Positions 57,000 through 64,000 of a DNA stretch of 64,000 bases are shown in pieces. The position numbers were made by a program, and so were the translations under genes. The first letter of the stretch is position 1. Every line of letters begins with the position of its first letter. The stretch lies in the NCBI RefSeq assembly GCF_900169075.1, contig NZ_LT827015.1, forward strand, positions 124,001-188,000. Reading direction: 5' to 3'. The DNA comes from Chryseobacterium phocaeense. Its GTDB lineage: Bacteria > Bacteroidota > Bacteroidia > Flavobacteriales > Weeksellaceae. The notes under the pieces are model-generated. The model saw only the letters and a program-made list of their open reading frames with translations, did not search any database and was not told the origin of the DNA.

Positions 57000-57560
57000 T
57001 AGCGAGAGTGTAAAATAAATTTCTAGCAGATCTGGCTGATTTCGAAGATTTTTAATGAACCTAACCAGATTTATAAACGGAATGAAATCATATGCTTCAT
57101 CAAATCAATTTATTGATTCCTCTTTGCTACCTAAAATATTCAGCATTAAATATTAAATTTTGCGTTAAAATTAAAAGAATTTCACGCAGATATAGCTGAT
57201 GATGCAGATTTTAAATTTGAACCATTAAGGATAATGAAGGAATTAAGTTTCATTAAGAAAAACAGATAGATTTTTAAAAGTACAATAATCCTCAAAGCAA
57301 AACTCACCTTAATTTTTTCATATGAAACTGATGGGACAGATTCAAGATGATGGGTAAAAATCTTTGATTTTTTAAAAACTTATGTGAACTTCTTATACAC
57401 TTTATTATTCAATTTCAAATAACTAAAGTGTCAAAAAAAACTTTTGTCCCTTGTGGTTAATGATTTTTATTTGGAAATCAATACAGAATCTTAATAGTTT
57501 AAAAACATTAAACATTAAACATTAAACATAAATCCATTAAATTCTATCTAGTATATTAAA
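57000..57560. other. Long intergenic region, degenerate repeats only
   Basis: Contains a second copy of the TCAAATCAAT...CTCTTTGCTACCT repeat (57097-57140) and loosely repeated GCAGAT-TAGCTGAT phrases (57028-57043, 57185-57208). No ORF or structured RNA is convincing. Confidence 0.55.
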
Positions 57561-57568
57561 ATAAAAAC

Positions 57569-57588
57569 GGCTGTCAAAAAAGACAGCC
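57569..57588 (-). terminator. Terminator of the M23 peptidase gene
   Basis: GGCTGTC / GACAGCC with T run on the minus strand. Confidence 0.85.
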
Positions 57589-57595
57589 ATTGTTA

Positions 57596-58633
57596 TTATA
57601 AATTCATAAACAGTTTCGGATTAACCGGGGTATTGTTTTTATGTACTTCGTAATGAAGGTGTGGCCCCGTAGAACGTCCCGAGTTACCGGATTTGGCAAT
57701 TACCTGTCCCACTTTCACTTTATCATTTACTTTTGAAACCAATTGCGATAAATGTCCGTAAAGAGTAGCCAGTCCGTTTCCGTGCGAAACAATGACGCAA
57801 TTTCCATAACCTCCTTTCTGGCCTGAAAAAATAACAGTTCCTGCAGCAGCAGCTCTTACATCTGAGCCGTAAGCGACTGCAATATCTAGCCCTTTATGAA
57901 ACTGCATCTGGTCAGCTTCAGCAGGAGGATTGTTCTTTTCCATAGAAACTTTTGATGAAGAGCTGCCGGTTGTGGCTTTTGTGGACGCTGCGGTTGTAGA
58001 TGCTGCCGGTGCCGGAGTGGCAGGAGCCGCTTTGGGCGTTACCATTACTTTTACTTCTCTTTTATTCCCGTAACTGTCTGTTAATTCAATAATTTTTTCA
58101 ACAGGTTCAGCTTTCACTTCCGGTTTTGGAGCGGCAGCGGCAACAGTTTTGGATTCTGCAACAACACCTGGTTTTACAGAAGCATAAACGGTTTTAAAAG
58201 GAATGGGATTTTTTCTGATGCCGAAATTAGAGGAAATATAGCCGTCCGTTGGCATTCCCAGCGGAACCTGCATCAGTTTTTGCTGGAGGTTCATTAAATA
58301 CTGGCTGTAGCGGTTGGCCTGCTTGGCAAGATATACTGAACTTGAAATACTGTCCTGGCTTAAGGCCATCAGTTTTTCACTGGCGATGTCCTTGGATTTC
58401 AGAAATGAATTCAACTGGGCTACAGTCTGGTCAACTACCGTAAGGTCTGTTTTCATTTTTAAATAATCCACACTGTCTTTTTCAGTGTTTATTTTCACAA
58501 GATTCACTTCATACATCTTGTCGCCCTTTTCAGAAAACAGCCTTCCGATTAAGAGGGCTTGTGCAAAAACGATCAGCAAAAGTCCTCCAAGGAGAATATT
58601 TACGTTCTTCCTGCTGTTTAGAAATTTCTTCAT
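57596..58633 (-). CDS. M23-family (LytM) metallopeptidase
   Basis: 345 residues. One N-terminal membrane helix (NILLGGLLLIVFAQALLIGRLF), a coiled-coil region to ~130, an Ala/Pro/Lys-rich linker (~155-230), then the LytM domain: QFHKGLDIAVAYG (His-x3-Asp metal ligands), YGNCVIVSHGNGLATLYGHL and HLHYEVH. All zinc ligands (HxxxD, HxH) are present, so an active cell-wall endopeptidase facing the periplasm is likely. Confidence 0.9.
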   Translation of the reverse strand: MKKFLNSRKNVNILLGGLLLIVFAQALLIGRLFSEKGDKMYEVNLVKINTEKDSVDYLKMKTDLTVVDQTVAQLNSFLKSKDIASEKLMALSQDSISSSVYLAKQANRYSQYLMNLQQKLMQVPLGMPTDGYISSNFGIRKNPIPFKTVYASVKPGVVAESKTVAAAAPKPEVKAEPVEKIIELTDSYGNKREVKVMVTPKAAPATPAPAASTTAASTKATTGSSSSKVSMEKNNPPAEADQMQFHKGLDIAVAYGSDVRAAAAGTVIFSGQKGGYGNCVIVSHGNGLATLYGHLSQLVSKVNDKVKVGQVIAKSGNSGRSTGPHLHYEVHKNNTPVNPKLFMNL

Positions 58634-58861
58634 ATTTCTTTGCTTAGATAAATTACAAAACGGTTTTAAGCCTGCAAATTTAATTAAAAATAAACTTTCA
58701 GGAATATTTTTAAAGAAAACTTATTTATTTCTGTATTTAACGTCTGATTAGATATTTAATTGTGTTCAAGTGTTAATTTTTTCAGAAAACAGCTTTTATC
58801 ATAGTCCCGGATTCAGTGTTCCGACTTTGTTTTTAATATATTTGCAGTTCACATTCCAATT

Positions 58862-59902
58862 ATGGCTAAAAAGAAAATAATTTCAGAATCTTCTCATCCA
58901 AAAAAGAATAAAAACGATATTTCTGTAGGAGTAGTAGGAAGCGGAAGTTTTGCAACCGCTATCGTAAAAATGCTTGTTGAAAACTGTAAAGTAGTGCACT
59001 GGTGCGTAAGAAGCGAATTTGTGAAAGGAGCTATTGAATTACGTGGACATAATCCGTCTTATCTTACGGCGGTTAATTTCAATCTTAAAAGTTTAAAGCT
59101 TACCACAGATATCAATGAACTGGTGAGCGCCTGCGATGTGATTGTACTGGCAACACCGTCCATTTACCTATCTGATACCCTGGAAAAAATGACGTGTGAG
59201 TACGGAGACAAAATTTTTGTTTCTGCCATCAAGGGGATTATTCCTAAAGTGAATGATGTGGTAGCTCACTACCTGAGAGATGAATTTAAAATAGGTTTCA
59301 GAAACCAGGCAGTGATTGCAGGGCCATGTCATGCAGAAGAAGTAGCAATGGAAAGACTTTCCTATCTTACGGTGGCTGCAGTAGAAGATGAAACGGCAGA
59401 AAAGCTCGAAGGAATCTTCAGCTCGGATTTTATCAAGGTACATTCCAGTAAAGATATTTTAGGAAATGAATACAGTGCCATCCTTAAAAATATTTTTGCT
59501 ATCGGGGCCGGAATTGCGAGCGGGTTGGGCTATGGAGATAACTTTACCGCGGTTTTTGTTTCCAATGCCATCCGTGAAATGGAAATCTTCCTCGAAGCCG
59601 TTTATGAAGCGCCGAGAGACGTAAATGAAAGTGCCTATCTGGGGGACCTTCTGGTAACCGCCTATTCTCTTTTCTCCAGAAACAGGAGCTTAGGAAACCT
59701 GATCGGAAAAGGATATACCGTAAAATCTGCGATCCAGTCCATGAATATGGTGGCTGAAGGATATTATGCCGCAGATTCCATCTACAAAACGGCAAAACAG
59801 AAAAAACTTAAGCTGCCGATCATCGATACCGTATATGCCATCCTTTATGAAGGAAAGAATGCAGAAAAACAGTTTAAAAAACTGACTCCAAAACTAAATT
59901 AA
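58862..59902 (+). CDS. gpsA: Glycerol-3-phosphate dehydrogenase [NAD(P)+]
   Basis: 346 residues with a short Lys-rich extension before the Rossmann fold GVVGSGSFATAIVKML (residues ~22-38). SAIKGI, IAGPCHAEEVA and the catalytic Lys in the AILKNIFAIGAGIASGLGYGDN region match GpsA. It makes sn-glycerol 3-phosphate for phospholipids. Single gene with its own weak terminator. Confidence 0.95.
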   Translation: MAKKKIISESSHPKKNKNDISVGVVGSGSFATAIVKMLVENCKVVHWCVRSEFVKGAIELRGHNPSYLTAVNFNLKSLKLTTDINELVSACDVIVLATPSIYLSDTLEKMTCEYGDKIFVSAIKGIIPKVNDVVAHYLRDEFKIGFRNQAVIAGPCHAEEVAMERLSYLTVAAVEDETAEKLEGIFSSDFIKVHSSKDILGNEYSAILKNIFAIGAGIASGLGYGDNFTAVFVSNAIREMEIFLEAVYEAPRDVNESAYLGDLLVTAYSLFSRNRSLGNLIGKGYTVKSAIQSMNMVAEGYYAADSIYKTAKQKKLKLPIIDTVYAILYEGKNAEKQFKKLTPKLN

Positions 59903-59933
59903 GTCAAAAAGATTTACATTTGATATATATACA

Positions 59934-59960
59934 GGCTGTCCCCAAAAGGCAGTCTTTTTT
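59934..59960 (+). terminator. Weak terminator of gpsA
   Basis: GGCTG-T-CC / GGCAGTC stem with bulge, then six Ts. Confidence 0.55.
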
Positions 59961-60200
59961 CAGCATGATATCTTGAAGCGAAGCTCATCTTAATATTCTT
60001 AAAAACTTAAATCTTCTTAATGTTTTAATGTTTGTTTATGTGAAAATTGTACTTCTGATTAGTTCTCTCAATAGAAATGTATCAACAGTATCCATAGAGT
60101 TTTTTTGCTTGGAAAAAAATTGTTTTAACCATAAAAATTAACGTGCTAAAACTCCTGACTTATAAAACTTTTCCCGAAATTTGATAGAAAATTTAGAATT

Positions 60201-61706
60201 ATGTCACACTCGCTTACAAGCAGAACACCGAAACCGAAATATGACGTTGTACTGATAGGCGGCGGAATTATGAGCGCCACTTTAGCAACGCTGCTTCACG
60301 AATTTGATCCCAATCTTGAGATCGCCATATTTGAAAGGCTTGGCAGGTTTGCAAAAGAAAGCACTGCAGCCTGGAATAATGCGGGAACAGGGCATTCTGC
60401 TTTTTGTGAACTTAATTATACCCCGGAAAAACCGGATGGTAGCATAGATATAACCAAGGCAGAAAGTATCGCCGAACAGTTTGAAATGTCCAAACAGTTC
60501 TGGGCGTATCTGGTGACCAAAGGATATATTCATGAGCCAAAGGACTTCATCAGTTCATGTCCGCATATGAGTTTGGTATTTGGTGAAAAGGATTCCGAAT
60601 ACCTGAGAAAACGCCACGAAAAAATGTCGGAATCTGTTATGTTTAAAGGAATGGAATATTCTATGGACCACGAACAGCTGAGAGAATGGATTCCTTTGGT
60701 GATGAGCAAAAGAAACCGGTCTGAAGTGATGGCTGCCACCAAGATGGATATGGGGACAGACGTTAATTTCGGAACGTTAACCAGAAAAATGGGGAGACAT
60801 TTGCTGGAAGATTCCAATGTTGAGGTTTTTCTGTATCATGAAGTGAAAGATGTGGATCCAAGAGAAGACGGCAAATGGGAAATGAAGGTGAAAGACAGAA
60901 TCCACAGTCACAAACAGGAAGTAGTTGCGGATTTTGTATTCATCGGTGCCGGTGGTTATGCACTTCCGCTGCTGGACAGTTCAGATATTAAAGAAAGTGA
61001 AGGGTATGGAGGCTTTCCGGTCTCCGGACAGTGGCTGGTGAGCCATAATCAGGAGCTGGTAGAAAAACATCACGCTAAAGTATATACCCAGGCTACAGTG
61101 GATGCTCCCCCAATGTCTGTTCCTCATCTGGATCTTAGAATTATCGACGGGAAAAAAGCACTTCTTTTCGGACCTTTTGCAGGGTTTTCCACAAAATTCC
61201 TGAAAGAAGGAAGCTATCTGGACCTTCCTGAAAGTGTAAATACAAAAAATTTAAGATCACTATTCGGAGCATGGTGGCATAACATTCCTCTGACCAAATA
61301 TCTGATTCAGCAGGTAGCGATGACAAAATCCCAGAGAATGCAGCATCTGAGAGAATTTATTAAAGATGCCAAAGAAGAAGACTGGGAACTGAAAGTAGCC
61401 GGACAGAGGGTACAGATTATAAAAAAAGATGAAAAAGAAGGCGGAAAACTGGAATTCGGGACTGAAGTTGTGGTGAATAAAAGCGGAACAATCGCTTCAT
61501 TGCTGGGAGCTTCTCCGGGCGCTTCTACAGCAGTCTATGCCATGCTGAATGTTCTTGAAAAATGCTTCCCGGAAAAAATACAGGGTGAGTGGAAAGACAA
61601 ATTACTGGAAATGGTTCCGTCATACGGTCAGAAGCTTGCACAAAATCCTGAACTTACCGAAAAAGTAAGGAACTATACAAAAGAAAAACTGGAACTGGAA
61701 TATTAA
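60201..61706 (+). CDS. mqo: Malate:quinone oxidoreductase
   Basis: 501 residues, normal Mqo length. FAD-binding VVLIGGGIMSATLATLL at the N-terminus, ESTAAWNNAGTGHSAFCELNYTPE, and the C-terminal LLGASPGASTAVYAMLNVLEKCFP are signature Mqo stretches. A membrane-peripheral flavoprotein that oxidises malate to oxaloacetate and feeds electrons to menaquinone in the TCA cycle. Confidence 0.95.
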   Translation: MSHSLTSRTPKPKYDVVLIGGGIMSATLATLLHEFDPNLEIAIFERLGRFAKESTAAWNNAGTGHSAFCELNYTPEKPDGSIDITKAESIAEQFEMSKQFWAYLVTKGYIHEPKDFISSCPHMSLVFGEKDSEYLRKRHEKMSESVMFKGMEYSMDHEQLREWIPLVMSKRNRSEVMAATKMDMGTDVNFGTLTRKMGRHLLEDSNVEVFLYHEVKDVDPREDGKWEMKVKDRIHSHKQEVVADFVFIGAGGYALPLLDSSDIKESEGYGGFPVSGQWLVSHNQELVEKHHAKVYTQATVDAPPMSVPHLDLRIIDGKKALLFGPFAGFSTKFLKEGSYLDLPESVNTKNLRSLFGAWWHNIPLTKYLIQQVAMTKSQRMQHLREFIKDAKEEDWELKVAGQRVQIIKKDEKEGGKLEFGTEVVVNKSGTIASLLGASPGASTAVYAMLNVLEKCFPEKIQGEWKDKLLEMVPSYGQKLAQNPELTEKVRNYTKEKLELEY

Positions 61707-61938
61707 AAGTGAAAAGTGAATGGTCAATAGTCAATTTTGCTTCGCAGGTGAATAGTGAATCTTGGAAGAGTTTAAAAATTCACCATTGACCATTGGCTTT
61801 TTGTTTTTTGTGAACGGTCAATTTTGTTTCGCAGGTGAATAGTGAATTTTTAGAAGATTTAAAAAATTCACCATTGACAATTGACAATTGACCATTCACC
61901 ATTCACATTACTTATTACTCATTACCGATTACTCATAA
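61707..61938. repeat. GTGAATGGTCAAT-type palindromic repeats, three joined copies
   Basis: Same family as the tRNA-array spacers (TTTTGCTTCGCAGGTGAATAGTGAAT), ending with an ATTACTCATTAC unit of the second spacer family. Confidence 0.75.
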
Positions 61939-61943
61939 AAAAG

Positions 61944-62348
61944 GTGGAAGAAGTTATCATAAAACCCATTATCGTCAAAGAGCTCCTCGAATCCCTTCAG
62001 ACCAAAGTGGAAGAGGAGAAGCAGGTTATTGTACACTGCTGTTTTCCGGCATCACCCTTTTTAGGAAACCTGATCAGGATCTGGAATTCCACGTATCTGA
62101 TGGACAACCAGTCCGATCACAAAAGTAAGCTGATTCATGCTGAAAATATTACTATTTATCCAAATTGGACACCCGTTCCGTTCATGCAGGATTTCTGGTT
62201 TACATTAATATTTTCCGGACTGCCGAAAGATTGCAAAAGTTTTGATCTTAAAGAAGTCATTCCCGAAGAAGGAGGCTTTTTCGTGGAATCGATCAAAAGA
62301 AATACGCTGGATGTGTACCGGGTAAAAATCTCAGAATCTTACTTATAA
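61944..62348 (+). CDS. Hypothetical protein upstream of the adenylyltransferase
   Basis: About 134 residues from GTG 61944; the ATG at 61881 lies inside the dispersed repeat, so the extra 21 residues are probably not real. A compact alpha/beta sequence with VIVHCCFPASPFLGNLIRIWNSTYL and PFMQDFWFTLIFSGLPKDC, cysteine-containing, no membrane segment. The stop overlaps the next start. Not recognised. Confidence 0.6.
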   Translation: MEEVIIKPIIVKELLESLQTKVEEEKQVIVHCCFPASPFLGNLIRIWNSTYLMDNQSDHKSKLIHAENITIYPNWTPVPFMQDFWFTLIFSGLPKDCKSFDLKEVIPEEGGFFVESIKRNTLDVYRVKISESYL

Positions 62349-63214
62349 TGAAAGCGAGAGAAGAAAAACTGAAGCAGGTCATCAGCTGGGCAGAAAATAA
62401 TACTGATATCCGCTGTGTACTTCTGACAAGTTCACTGGTGAATCCCTATGCGCCCGTGGATGATTTCAGTGATCTGGATATTGAGCTTGTCTTTGAAGAC
62501 AGGGAACGGTATGAACAGGATAAAAGCTGGATCTTTCTTTTCGGTGAAACAGTTTCCATGGTGGAGGAAGATACTACCTGTTTTGATGGAAAACATGCCA
62601 TGAAAATGGTGCTGTACACCGATCATGTAAAAATTGACTTCAAGCTTTATCAGAAATCTGAGTTTGTAAAAGAGGTTCAGGGAGAAGATCTTCCGGAAGA
62701 CTGGGATGTAGGCTATAAAGTTTTAGTGGATAAGGATAATTTAACCCGGGATCTTAAAGCGCCGACTTATCAGTCCATCATGATCACGAAACCCACGGAA
62801 AAGGAATTCGGGCAGCTGATGAATGATTTCTGGTGGGATACAACCTATGTGGCAAAATGCCTGAAAAGAGGTGATCTGTTTTATGCGAAATTTATGTCAG
62901 AAAATGTGATCAGGACAGATTATCTGGTTCCTCTGATCGAATGGTATATTGCAAGCTTCCACGACTGGAATAATATCACCACCAATAAACACGGCCGCCT
63001 TTTTAAAAAATATCTGTCCGAAGAACTCTGGAACAAAGTAGAAGCCACGTTCTCAGGAAGCAGTATAGAGGATAACTGGCAGGCTTTATACGTCTCTGCA
63101 GATTTGGTGCATGAGCTGGGAACATTTTTAGCAGATAGACTTGGGTTCGAATATTCTCATCAGCATGAAAGTGATGTAAGGAAATACCTGGATGAGGTCA
63201 AAAATATGCCCTGA
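62348..63214 (+). CDS. ANT(6)/AadE-like aminoglycoside 6-adenylyltransferase family protein
   Basis: 288 residues, the family length. LTSSLVNPYAPVDDFSDLDIELVF aligns with the GSRAN...SDxDI nucleotidyltransferase motif of AadE, although the first part reads TSSLVNP instead of GSRAN. HVKIDFKLY supplies the third acidic residue; the C-terminal helical domain (DFWWDTTYVAKCLKRGDLFYAKF, LIEWYIASFHDWN) matches too. It may adenylylate streptomycin-like drugs or be a chromosomal relative with another substrate; resistance cannot be assumed. Confidence 0.85.
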   Translation: MKAREEKLKQVISWAENNTDIRCVLLTSSLVNPYAPVDDFSDLDIELVFEDRERYEQDKSWIFLFGETVSMVEEDTTCFDGKHAMKMVLYTDHVKIDFKLYQKSEFVKEVQGEDLPEDWDVGYKVLVDKDNLTRDLKAPTYQSIMITKPTEKEFGQLMNDFWWDTTYVAKCLKRGDLFYAKFMSENVIRTDYLVPLIEWYIASFHDWNNITTNKHGRLFKKYLSEELWNKVEATFSGSSIEDNWQALYVSADLVHELGTFLADRLGFEYSHQHESDVRKYLDEVKNMP

Positions 63215-63216
63215 TC

Positions 63217-64000
63217 CTATGCAAATTCATTCTCTCTGATCAGATTTTCAATACAGTATTCTGCAATTGCTGTGATGGTCACAAACGGATTAACGCCAAT
63301 TGTTCCCGGAATTAAAGAGCCATCCAGAACATACAGGTTTTCATGCCCCTTCAATTTTCCATATTCATTGGTTGCTTTTCCCAGTACGCAGCCCCCCAGC
63401 GGGTGATAACATACATCAGCCCCAAAGCCGTTATTGAATAGGAAATGGCTTCTTGTCCCGCCATTGGCCCTGTTCATTTTCCTGATGAAATAATCTGCAT
63501 TTTTTCTCATGCCGGCTGTATGGTTTTCATTCCAGTCCAACACCAGTTTCCGGGTACCCGCATCATAAGAAACCTCACCTTTTTTATCTACCCTGTTAAT
63601 CAGAAGATATAGTGCGGTGGCTACATCCATTCCCATCGGTAGGGGAGCAATCTCCGTGAAAAAAGGATGTTCAGGATCATCCCAATTGTCTATACCTCCT
63701 ACAGGAATAGTTGACTGCTTTGCGCCGGTTCCTCCGGACAGAGGTTTTACCCAGTTTCTGCCGGTCATGAAATTGCCGTTATTCCCCCAGCTTTTCCCGA
63801 TTTCTTTATGAACAGGAAATTGGTTTACAGCATTGGAGTGTAGCAGCAGCTTCAGGGTTCCCATGGTTCCTGCAGCAAGGATCAGCTTTTGACAATTGAA
63901 TATCTTATCAGCAACAGCGGAACCGGAAGTATCGGTTTGCTGTACATTTAAAGTATAGGTTTTATCATCATTAAGCTTGATATGATCAACCCGGTGGAGA
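63217..64000 (-). CDS. GMC oxidoreductase (cholesterol-oxidase-like), C-terminal part (runs off the window)
   Basis: The minus-strand frame is open from 63217 to the right edge, 261 codons, with LILAAGTMGTLKLLLHS continuing upstream of the first visible Met. The C-terminus has the GMC signature HPLGGCVLGKATNEYGKLKG-HENLYVLDGSLIPG-TIGVNPFVTITAIAEYCIENL, with the catalytic His in HPLGG and the Asn in NPFVT. FAD-dependent alcohol/sterol oxidase; the FAD-binding N-terminus lies outside. The gene ends 3 bases after the convergent adenylyltransferase-like gene. Confidence 0.85.
   Translation of the reverse strand, partial: LHRVDHIKLNDDKTYTLNVQQTDTSGSAVADKIFNCQKLILAAGTMGTLKLLLHSNAVNQFPVHKEIGKSWGNNGNFMTGRNWVKPLSGGTGAKQSTIPVGGIDNWDDPEHPFFTEIAPLPMGMDVATALYLLINRVDKKGEVSYDAGTRKLVLDWNENHTAGMRKNADYFIRKMNRANGGTRSHFLFNNGFGADVCYHPLGGCVLGKATNEYGKLKGHENLYVLDGSLIPGTIGVNPFVTITAIAEYCIENLIRENEFA

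Noticed and set aside
61881..61943. Upstream ATG extension of the hypothetical gene at 61944
   Set aside because: The 21 extra codons translate the dispersed intergenic repeat, so the GTG at 61944 is preferred.

Overview
The window reads as chromosomal DNA of a Bacteroidota bacterium in the Chryseobacterium/Weeksellaceae group. It is AT-rich, its promoters have TAnnTTTG -7 boxes, starts sit in A-rich rather than Shine-Dalgarno contexts, and it carries T9SS sorting tails, an SusC-like/OMP beta-barrel protein, a GG-leader peptide and dispersed intergenic palindromes typical of these genomes. No rRNA operon, integrase, transposase of a complete IS, or CRISPR array was seen.

Layout. 1-3456: an RHS-like protein cut by the window edge, a shrunken T9SS protein relic, a truncated tRNA-Met relic, a T9SS delta-60-type repeat protein and an unlisted 48-aa GG-leader peptide. 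3686-14551: housekeeping and accessory genes (ArsR-SRPBCC-hydrolase operon, outer-membrane barrel protein, MBL hydrolase, DUF4822 lipoprotein, DUF434 protein, TatD, DeoD, VOC). 14904-22481: a six-gene overlapping operon with a MoxR AAA+ ATPase, a degenerate vWA/beta-propeller protein and two membrane proteins, matching the MoxR-vWA-beta-propeller ternary conflict systems.

22700-40600 is the most unusual part and looks like one RNA-damage response island. It opens with two tiny leader ORFs. The first uses all 20 amino acids within its first 26 codons; the second uses 18. Each is followed by a terminator that competes with an antiterminator whose 5' arm lies in the last leader codons. Next comes an array of about 13 tRNA genes plus several deformed tRNA-like elements and three copies of a hairpin RNA, then a YkuK-type RNase H-fold protein and an operon of an R2K ATP-grasp, a cyclic-phosphate processing receiver (cREC) and an Rnl2-like RNA ligase, a metallophosphoesterase, two DEDDh exonucleases, DUF6493 and SWIM proteins, and a Ro60/TROVE-vWA protein. 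The Ro60 gene is followed by nine Y-RNA-like genes sharing a Ro-type stem with compensatory base changes. Several carry tRNA-mimic modules, one is a circularly permuted tRNA with an intact acceptor stem, and one carries a stretch of 23S rRNA. Three promoters (exonucleases, Ro60, Y RNAs) share a spaced TGCGYA motif. The inferred logic is: ribosomes stalled for lack of any tRNA open the tRNA array, while ligase, end-processing enzymes, exonucleases and Ro60-Y RNA complexes repair or clear damaged RNA.

40614-51482: two small HTH proteins, a SulP transporter with a long leader, a tellurium-resistance-type (Ter) operon (HAD, PRTase, TerD, TelA, unknown, TerD) plus TerC, and a TetR-NTF2 pair. 51592-64000: catalase-like protein, FKBP isomerase, lipoprotein, an Rrf2-controlled NmrA reductase/MBL pair, M23 peptidase, GpsA, Mqo, an aminoglycoside adenylyltransferase-like protein and the C-terminal part of a GMC oxidoreductase cut by the window edge. 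All functions are inferred by eye from sequence; no database search was run.
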